Shown: positions 29,977 to 35,532 of the stretch, piece after piece | Layout: every line of letters starts with the position of its first letter | Position numbering within the stretch: the first letter of the stretch is position 1 | DNA from: a virus | Direction: 5' to 3' (one strand) | IMG/VR virus record: IMGVR_UViG_3300003690_000164 | Location: 1-35,532 of that record | DNA length: 35,532 nucleotides | Translations under genes and position numbers: made by a program | Notes under the pieces: model-generated | Told to the model about the DNA's origin: nothing | Seen by the model: only the letters and a program-made list of their open reading frames with translations | Database searches by the model: none

Positions 29977-32009
29977 TGCCGGTACGCAAGGTCAACGGCG
30001 GCTATCGCTGGGGCAGTTCCGGCAAGGTCTACCCCAACAAGTCCCAGGCGGAACGCCAGGGGCGGGCAATCTACGCTTCCGGTTACGCGCATGGCGGTCA
30101 GGCCGGCAATGAGTCTGTTCCTGGTGGGTTACAGCGTATTGCACAGCTCCGTGGTGAAGCGGAAATGCTTCGCCATCGCGGGATGCAGGAACTGATTCCT
30201 GATGTGCTGTCCGATGTGGGGGCTTATCTCGATTCTGTTCCTGGTGGATTACGGCGTATTGCCCAACTCCGGGGTGAAGCGGAAATGCTTCGTCAGAGTG
30301 GGAGTCAGGAATTACTAGAACAGTTGACCCCTACCTCGGCTCAGGCTGCCTGGTTTGCAGGCCAGTTGCCTTGGGGAATGGGAACAGCGGATATTGCCGG
30401 TAAAGCCCCCGGACCACCTTCATCCGAAGCATCTTTGAGGGAAGCGTTTTCTGGGGCACACATGCGCAGTTTGCGTGAGAACATTCGCCAGGGGGATTAC
30501 TGGCCTGCGGCGGGGCAGGCGCTTGGAGGGGCGGCCGATATCCTTCAGACGATACCGTTTCTGGCATGGGCGGGGACCGGTATTAAAGCTACCAAGGCGG
30601 GAGCGGAACTTGCGACCCAGGCTTTGAGAGGTATTGCCAGGTTGCCCGAAGCGGCCAAGGTAGCTGAAACGGTTAAACCACCTGACGTAGCACGGCTGGG
30701 TGATTTTCCCACCACAACGCCTGGCAGGATTGTTCATAAGACTAAGGATAAAGGTGGCTACACCGTTAATCTGCCCACCGGGGATGTGCCTGAAAGCGGT
30801 CTGATGGTTGGCAATTACCCCAATGTGGACCCGCGAAACGTGGTGTTGGGCGTTGAGGATTTGAACAGAAAAGCCATTCAGGCTCATGCGCAACAAAACG
30901 CCAAAGTCCTGGCCAGACAAGACAGTTATCTGGGTACTTGGTTCAATCCTGATGAAGGCAAAGTCTATCTTGATGTCAGTACCCGATTTGACCCGGACGA
31001 TATCAGGAAAGCGACTGTGTTCGGTGAGCGTACCGGGCAAATGGCTGGTTTTGACATAGAAAAAATGTCTGATTTTCCGATCGGGAACTGGCGCGAATAC
31101 ATTCTGACGCCGGAACTCACTCACCGCATGGATGAAATGGCTGCCGTAGGTCGTGCGTATCTGGACAGGAATATGGTTCCAGGTCGTGAGTGGTGGGATA
31201 TCCGGGGCACGATATTTGAGGAAATTTACGGACCTGAACTGATGCGGTCTGTGGCCGGCTTTACCTCGGCTACGGCGCCGAACACTCAATTGAGAGAAAA
31301 TTTGCAGTCAATGAGTGAATATATGCGCCGCGCCATTAACGGTGAACCTATTGTTCAGCCTGATTGGAGGGTGCCCGAAGACGCGGTTTTCAGGACTCCT
31401 GGGACTCAAATCGGGATGGAGAAATCCAAGGCGGCGAATTTGCGAGCTGTTGAACGCGGAGCACTGGATGAACTGTCTGCGGGTAAGATTCGCAACATGG
31501 CTGCGGCGATGCTGGATGATCCCGATGCAGTGGTGTTGGATCGTTACTGGGCGAGAATTGCAGAAAACCCGGAAAAAGGTGTTTTCACCGCATCGGCAGA
31601 AGGCATTGTGCCGCAACCGACAGGTGGCAAAGGCTTGGGCGAACAATATGATCTGTTGAAAGATCGGGTGATTGCGGCCGCAATGCGGGCGGAACGCACA
31701 CCGAGAGATTACAGCGCCGATGTCTGGACCGGGATCAGGGAAACGATTAAAAATGACTCAGAACTGTTTGGCGTTAAGTATAAGAAAGGATCCATCAAAG
31801 GCCCGTCGATGGGATTTGCAGATTTACTTGAAGTGATGCTGGATGAAAAAGCGAAACTTCTCAATATCAGTGTCAGTGAGCTCAAGGCCAGGTTGGGGCG
31901 CGGAGACGCAAACTTACTGTCGATGATGCTTGCTTCGCCGGTGGTTTACGCGGTTTTCAGTCAGTTGGAAGAGGGCGCCCCGGTAGGTAACAATGGTGCT
32001 TCCACCTGA
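29976..32009 (+). CDS. Large virion-associated protein with 40-aa tandem repeat
   Basis: 677 aa. It starts PVRKVNGGYRWGSSGKVYPN, KSQAERQGRAIYASGY, an N-terminal module found on many phage proteins (a Lys/Tyr-rich 'GGYRWG...QAERQGRAIYASGY' tag). Residues ~47-117 hold a 40-aa repeat, SVPGGLxRIAQLRGEAEMLR, present twice (nt 30114 and 30234, 120-nt period). Further on, GTWFNPDEGKVYLDVSTRF and TGQMAGFDIEKMSDF resemble a domain in large polyvalent phage proteins. No enzyme motif was identified. The gene precedes terL, so a virion or ejection role is likely. Confidence 0.65.
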   Translation: MPVRKVNGGYRWGSSGKVYPNKSQAERQGRAIYASGYAHGGQAGNESVPGGLQRIAQLRGEAEMLRHRGMQELIPDVLSDVGAYLDSVPGGLRRIAQLRGEAEMLRQSGSQELLEQLTPTSAQAAWFAGQLPWGMGTADIAGKAPGPPSSEASLREAFSGAHMRSLRENIRQGDYWPAAGQALGGAADILQTIPFLAWAGTGIKATKAGAELATQALRGIARLPEAAKVAETVKPPDVARLGDFPTTTPGRIVHKTKDKGGYTVNLPTGDVPESGLMVGNYPNVDPRNVVLGVEDLNRKAIQAHAQQNAKVLARQDSYLGTWFNPDEGKVYLDVSTRFDPDDIRKATVFGERTGQMAGFDIEKMSDFPIGNWREYILTPELTHRMDEMAAVGRAYLDRNMVPGREWWDIRGTIFEEIYGPELMRSVAGFTSATAPNTQLRENLQSMSEYMRRAINGEPIVQPDWRVPEDAVFRTPGTQIGMEKSKAANLRAVERGALDELSAGKIRNMAAAMLDDPDAVVLDRYWARIAENPEKGVFTASAEGIVPQPTGGKGLGEQYDLLKDRVIAAAMRAERTPRDYSADVWTGIRETIKNDSELFGVKYKKGSIKGPSMGFADLLEVMLDEKAKLLNISVSELKARLGRGDANLLSMMLASPVVYAVFSQLEEGAPVGNNGAST

Positions 32010-32151
32010 GATAGGCTCGATGCCTTCTGAGCTCTTTGAGGGTCATGCCTATAAATCGGGCACGATGGCGCTCAAACTCCTCGGGGAGTTCTTTTTCATA
32101 CAGCCACCAATAGCGATTTTTATCATGCATAACTAGGTAATAGCTTACCAT
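31957..32151 (-). CDS. Possible small antisense-side protein between structural genes
   Basis: 64 aa from the ATG at 32151. The product (RYWWLYEKELPEEFERHRAR, then TLKELRRHRAYLRWKHHCYL) is strongly basic and aromatic and looks protein-like, not random. No ribosome site precedes any ATG. Its 3' end overlaps the end of the plus-strand virion gene by 53 nt, and the GGTAA-N4-TTACC palindrome covers its first codons. This would be the only minus-strand gene in the late block. It could be a small regulator; treat as tentative. Confidence 0.35.
   Translation of the reverse strand: MVSYYLVMHDKNRYWWLYEKELPEEFERHRARFIGMTLKELRRHRAYLRWKHHCYLPGRPLPTD
32134..32151. promoter_or_regulatory. Second GGTAA-N4-TTACC palindrome
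   Basis: TAGGTAATAGCTTACCAT matches the element at 16770-16787 at 16 of 18 bases, with both changes in the spacer. It lies 50 nt upstream of terL and at the start of the small minus-strand frame. A shared regulator of both sites is the simplest reading. Confidence 0.5.
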
Positions 32152-32200
32152 TCTGAATGTATAACGCAACAACATACTAACTTGTAACGGCAACAAACAC

Positions 32201-33706
32201 ATGCTCGAAGGAATGAACCCTGAAACCTTGGACCAGTTGCAGAATTGCCCGGCTGAAGATCAGCGGGAAGTGCTCAAGCTGATCGAGAGCATCGAAGCGG
32301 CCGAGCGCAAAGCGACTGCCAGGAGCAGTTTCATGGGCTTTGTCAAACACGCCTGGCCGGCCTTCATTGAAGGGCGGCATCACCCCATCATGGCAAAAGC
32401 CTTTGAGCGGGTGGCCGCAGGCGAGCTCAAGCGCCTGATCATCAACATGCCCCCCAGGCACACCAAGTCTGAATTTGCTTCTTACCTGTTGCCGGCGTGG
32501 TTTTTGGGCCAATACCCCGATAAAAAAATCATCCAGACCGCACACACCGCCGAATTGGCGGTGGGGTTCGGGCGCAAAGTGCGTAACCTGGTTGCCAGCG
32601 AGGACTACAAGACCATCTTTCCCCAGGTCGCGTTACGCGCCGATTCCAAGGCTGCCGGCCGCTGGAGCACCAACCAGGGCGGTGAATATTTCGCCATCGG
32701 GGTGGGCGGTGCGGTGACCGGTAAAGGTGCCGACCTGTTGATCATCGATGATCCCCATTCCGAGCAGGAAGGCCAGAGTATCGACCCGGCGGTGTTTGAC
32801 AAGACCTACGACTGGTACACCTCCGGGCCCAGACAGCGGCTACAGCCAGGTGGCGCGATCGTGATCGTGATGACACGCTGGCACAAGCGGGATCTTACGG
32901 GGAAGATCATCAAGGCATCGACCCAGCGCGAAGGCGTGGATGAGTGGGAAGTCATCGAGTTCCCGGCGATCATGCCTTCGGGCAATGCGTTGTGGCCCGA
33001 ATTCTGGAGCCAGAAAGAATTGCTGGCGCTGCAGAACGAGCTGCCGGCTTCCAAGTGGTCGGCCCAGTACCAGCAGGATCCCACCTCCGAAGAAGGCGCA
33101 CTGGTCAAGCGGGAATGGTGGAAACGCTGGGAGCAGGACCGTACCCCGCATTGTGAATTTATTATCCAGTCCTGGGACACCGCGTTTTTGAAAACCCGAA
33201 GGGCTGATTATTCAGCCTGCACCACCTGGGGCGTGTTCTATCATCCCGATGACGAAGGCGCGACCCGGCCGAACATTATCTTGCTGGATGCCCACAAGGA
33301 ACGCCTGGAATTTCCCGAACTGAAGAAGAAGGCGATGGAGTTCTATACCAGCTGGCAACCCGATGCCTGCATTATTGAAGCGAAAGCGGCGGGGGCGCCG
33401 CTGGTTTTTGAGATGCGCGCTATGGGGATTCCGGTGTCCGAATACACACCCTCGAGGGGCAATGACAAAGTCGTCCGGGTCAATGCGGTGGCGGATTTGT
33501 TTGCTTCCGGCGTGGTGTGGTGTCCCGAGACTAGGTTTGCCGAGATGGTGATTGAGGAATTTGCATCTTTTCCGGTCGGGGAGCATGATGATTTGGTGGA
33601 TAGCAGTACGCAGGCGTTGCTGCGGTTTCGCCAGGGCGGTTTTCTGCGGTTAGGCACCGACGAGGAAGATGAACCGATGTATAAACGCACTGCCAATTAT
33701 TATTAG
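32201..33706 (+). CDS. terL: Terminase large subunit
   Basis: 501 aa. ATPase: a variant Walker A PPRHTKS (84-90), Walker B LLIIDDPHSE with Asp183/Asp184, and VMTRWHKRDL as the coupling motif. Nuclease (RNase H-like): Asp326 in QSWDTAF, then DACIIEAKAAG and a late acidic GEHDDLVDSS. These are the standard parts of a phage packaging motor that drives DNA into the prohead and cuts concatemers. A second ATG 12 nt on is possible. The portal follows two small genes later, as is usual. Confidence 0.95.
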   Translation: MLEGMNPETLDQLQNCPAEDQREVLKLIESIEAAERKATARSSFMGFVKHAWPAFIEGRHHPIMAKAFERVAAGELKRLIINMPPRHTKSEFASYLLPAWFLGQYPDKKIIQTAHTAELAVGFGRKVRNLVASEDYKTIFPQVALRADSKAAGRWSTNQGGEYFAIGVGGAVTGKGADLLIIDDPHSEQEGQSIDPAVFDKTYDWYTSGPRQRLQPGGAIVIVMTRWHKRDLTGKIIKASTQREGVDEWEVIEFPAIMPSGNALWPEFWSQKELLALQNELPASKWSAQYQQDPTSEEGALVKREWWKRWEQDRTPHCEFIIQSWDTAFLKTRRADYSACTTWGVFYHPDDEGATRPNIILLDAHKERLEFPELKKKAMEFYTSWQPDACIIEAKAAGAPLVFEMRAMGIPVSEYTPSRGNDKVVRVNAVADLFASGVVWCPETRFAEMVIEEFASFPVGEHDDLVDSSTQALLRFRQGGFLRLGTDEEDEPMYKRTANYY

Positions 33707-33720
33707 GAGTATATAAAACT

Positions 33721-34038
33721 ATGCCCGGTATATTCGATAGATTACAAGCAATTCGAGCTGACTCCCCAACTGGCGGTGCTTTAGGGCAGATATCAGAGCG
33801 TGAAATGGAGATTATTATACGAAACCTTAACAAACTTGAGGATCGGGAAGGGTTAGGGCAAATTTCGGATAAAGAGCTTAAATTGTTAATGCGTAAATCT
33901 TTAGGCCAAGTTAGTGAAAGAGAGTTGGAATTATTAGGGAGGAACAAGGTAAAGAAGATGGCGCATGGCGGCAGAGTGACAAGACCTATTGATGGCAGGG
34001 CCACTAAAGGTTTAACGAGAGGCTCAAGGAGAACATAA
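33721..34038 (+). CDS. Small basic protein with LGQxSERE repeats and MAHGG motif
   Basis: 105 aa, AGGAG upstream. It has three copies of LGQ(I/V)S(E/D)(R/K)E(M/L/E)(E/K)(I/L)L (residues ~21, 45, 61), then VKKMAHGGRVTRP and a basic end. The next gene carries LGKLSDRQLALL and VKKMAHGGKIT, so the two are paralogues. Both lie between terL and portal. Their small size, basic charge and position suggest DNA- or portal-associated virion proteins; unproven. Stop and next start overlap (TAATG). Confidence 0.6.
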   Translation: MPGIFDRLQAIRADSPTGGALGQISEREMEIIIRNLNKLEDREGLGQISDKELKLLMRKSLGQVSERELELLGRNKVKKMAHGGRVTRPIDGRATKGLTRGSRRT

Positions 34039-34355
34039 TGCCCAGTTATTACGACAGCACTAAAACCAAGCCCGGCAAAGCCATACTGAAATATAAAGAG
34101 GGTGGTAAGGCAAAAAGAAAGCGTAAAGGCGCATCTTTGGGTAAGCTCAGCGACAGGCAATTGGCTTTACTCAGAGAGGATATCTTGAAACCGACCAAAG
34201 CAAGAGCAGCCTTTAAGGCAGCGGGTGGGGGCAAGGTAAAGAAAATGGCACATGGCGGCAAGATTACTGTTGTAGGTGTTGAAAACGGCCATGATGTCAC
34301 GCTTGCTCGTGGCAGTGGGGCAGCTCGTTCACAGAAATTCCGCAAGAACGGATAA
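34038..34355 (+). CDS. Small basic protein, paralogue of the preceding gene
   Basis: 105 aa. It opens PSYYDSTKTKPGKAILKYKE, then a very basic K-A-K-R-K-R-K-G stretch, one LGKLSDRQLALLRE unit, VKKMAHGGKITVVGVENGHD and a basic C-terminus. Compared with its neighbour it has one repeat instead of three but the same MAHGG module. The portal gene begins directly after its stop (TAA-ATG). Function unknown; possibly a small head-completion or DNA-condensing protein. Confidence 0.6.
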   Translation: MPSYYDSTKTKPGKAILKYKEGGKAKRKRKGASLGKLSDRQLALLREDILKPTKARAAFKAAGGGKVKKMAHGGKITVVGVENGHDVTLARGSGAARSQKFRKNG

Positions 34356-35532
34356 ATGCCAATTGAGCGCCCTTTAGGGCAAAACCCGTTCCTGCAATTA
34401 CAGCCAGAGGCTGCTCTGGAAATCGATATCGTCAACCCCGAATCGGTGTCGATGGAAACCCCTGATGGCGGGGTGGTGATTGATTTTGATCCCAATGCGA
34501 TGGATCAGGGCGGCACCGAACACGATGCCAACCTGGCCGAATACATCGAAGAACCCGAACTGCGCGAGATCGCCTCGGAGTTGGTTTCCGCTTACCAGTC
34601 AGATCGTGACAGCCGGTCAGACTGGGAAGAGACTTACATCAACGGGCTGGACCTGCTCGGTCTCAAACACGAAGACCGGACCACCCCCTGGGACGGGGCT
34701 TGCGGGGTGTTTCACCCGCTGCTGACCGAATCGGTGATCCGTTTCCAGGCGCAGGCGATTCAGGAACTGTTCCCGGCGGCAGGCCCGGTCAAGACTGCCG
34801 TGGTCGGGAGATTGACCGAGGAGAAGCAGCAACAGGCCACTCGGGTCAAGGATTATCTGAATTACCTCCTCACCGAGCGCATGACCGAATACCGCTCCGA
34901 GACCGAGAAGATGTTGTTCTCGCTGCCGCTGGCCGGCTCGGCCTTCCGCAAGGTGTACCACGACCCGAACCTGGGGCGTCCGTGCTCGATGTTTGTGCCG
35001 GCAGAAGATTTCGTGGTCAGTTACGGCGCGGCTGATCTCACCACCTGCGAACGCGCTACGCATGTGATGAAGCGCAGTAAGAACGACGTGCGTAAGTTGC
35101 AGGTGTCCGGGTTTTTCCTGGACGTGGACTTGCCCGCACCCAGTCCCGATACCGGCGAGATCGAGCGTAAATACAACGAACTGACCGGGGATTCAGCCAA
35201 TTACGACATGGATTCCAGGCACACCATTCTGGAGGTCCAGGTCGATCTGGATTTGCCGGGATTTGAAGACATCCAGGATGGCGAGCCGACCGAGATCGGG
35301 GTGCCCTACGTCGTCAGCATCGACAAGTCCTCGCGCACCATTTTATCCATCCGACGCAATTGGTACGAAGACGATCCGCTGAAAATTAAGCGCGAACATT
35401 TCGTCCATTACCAGTACATGCCCGGTCTGGGCTTTTACGGCTTCGGCCTGATTCACCTGATCGGTGGTCTGGCGAAATCGGCCACCTCGCTGCTGCGGCA
35501 ACTGGTCGATGCGGGCACCTTGTCCAATTTAC
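34356..35532 (+). CDS. Portal protein, 3' end cut by window edge
   Basis: At least 392 aa, open to the right edge. After an acidic N-terminal ~50 residues come YQSDRDSRSDWEETYINGLD, LLGLKHEDRTTPWDGACGVF, H-P-L-L-T-E-S-V-I-R-F-Q-A-Q, VPAEDFVVSYGAADLTTCER, then REHFVHYQYMPGLGFYGFGL and IHLIGGLAKSATSLLRQLVD. I recognise this series from portal proteins of environmental tailed phages; the clip and wing helices fit the usual layout. It forms the dodecameric ring that TerL docks on. A normal length of 650-750 aa means roughly half the gene lies outside the window. Confidence 0.85.
   Translation, partial: MPIERPLGQNPFLQLQPEAALEIDIVNPESVSMETPDGGVVIDFDPNAMDQGGTEHDANLAEYIEEPELREIASELVSAYQSDRDSRSDWEETYINGLDLLGLKHEDRTTPWDGACGVFHPLLTESVIRFQAQAIQELFPAAGPVKTAVVGRLTEEKQQQATRVKDYLNYLLTERMTEYRSETEKMLFSLPLAGSAFRKVYHDPNLGRPCSMFVPAEDFVVSYGAADLTTCERATHVMKRSKNDVRKLQVSGFFLDVDLPAPSPDTGEIERKYNELTGDSANYDMDSRHTILEVQVDLDLPGFEDIQDGEPTEIGVPYVVSIDKSSRTILSIRRNWYEDDPLKIKREHFVHYQYMPGLGFYGFGLIHLIGGLAKSATSLLRQLVDAGTLSNL

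Noticed and set aside
30420-31289. 289-codon minus-strand frame
   Set aside because: It lies fully inside the 677-aa gene, is Arg/His-rich, and has no ribosome site or protein-like pattern.
33531-34160. 209-codon minus-strand frame over the end of terL
   Set aside because: It is antisense to terL and the two small basic genes, all of which are well supported on the plus strand.
1-35532. tRNA genes and CRISPR arrays
   Set aside because: No cloverleaf-like segment with a T-loop and no regularly spaced short repeats were seen by eye; a tRNA scan was not possible.
1-35532. Temperate phage or prophage
   Set aside because: No integrase, excisionase, CI-like repressor or attachment-site pair was found. 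The small HTH proteins are not enough to claim lysogeny.

Overview
This window looks like most of the genome of a tailed bacteriophage (Caudoviricetes) of a Gram-negative, probably aquatic, host. The evidence is a large terminase, a portal protein running off the right edge, a terminase-small-subunit-like gene, a very large (1599 aa) internal or ejection-type virion protein, and a compact phage replication and recombination set. There are many tiny genes with 1-4 nt start/stop overlaps, and Pro/Met-rich and 'MAHGG'-bearing proteins of the kind seen in environmental phage contigs. No integrase, capsid, tail-tube, endolysin or DNA polymerase gene is visible. The window is therefore probably a permuted or partial genome whose missing genes lie between the portal (right edge) and the proline-rich protein (left edge).

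Layout. (1) 1-8831, plus strand: late virion-associated genes. (2) 8841-10585, plus strand: an unknown gene, a small gene and three small membrane proteins, two of them sister copies, that are holin-like in build. (3) 10569-16196, plus strand: the most unusual part. It is a tightly overlapping operon with csgF, csgG, a curlin-repeat protein, a FecR-domain protein, a second curlin-repeat protein and a CHASE2-class III nucleotide cyclase. Together these look like a phage-borne amyloid secretion (curli / type VIII-like) module joined to a sensor-cyclase. (4) 16221-21473, minus strand: two small genes with their own control region, tandem terminators, then an early operon. That operon holds a sigma-region-4-like HTH protein, a DUF3310 protein, a winged-helix protein, a zinc ribbon, an SSB-like protein, a split single-strand annealing protein and a split RecB/Cas4-like nuclease. 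(5) 21544-23708, plus strand: a RusA-like resolvase and a primase-helicase. (6) 23705-27959, minus strand: unknown genes, a 30-aa membrane peptide, a Mom/XF1762-like GNAT and a DnaN-like clamp gene. The clamp gene has a hammerhead ribozyme in the gap on each side, and both ribozymes are followed by near-identical 26-27 nt leaders. (7) 28105-35532, plus strand: terS-like gene, an 840-bp noncoding region rich in repeats and palindromes that ends in a strong terminator, two structural-type genes, terL, two small basic proteins and the portal.

The replication genes form a plausible recombination-dependent replication kit: nuclease, annealing protein, SSB-like protein, resolvase, primase-helicase and clamp. 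Three conserved genes are each split over two overlapping frames (2064-3984, 19252-20060, 20307-21217). This means either real recoding or decay, or uncorrected indels in the assembly. Function calls come from recognising motifs by eye; no database search was run.
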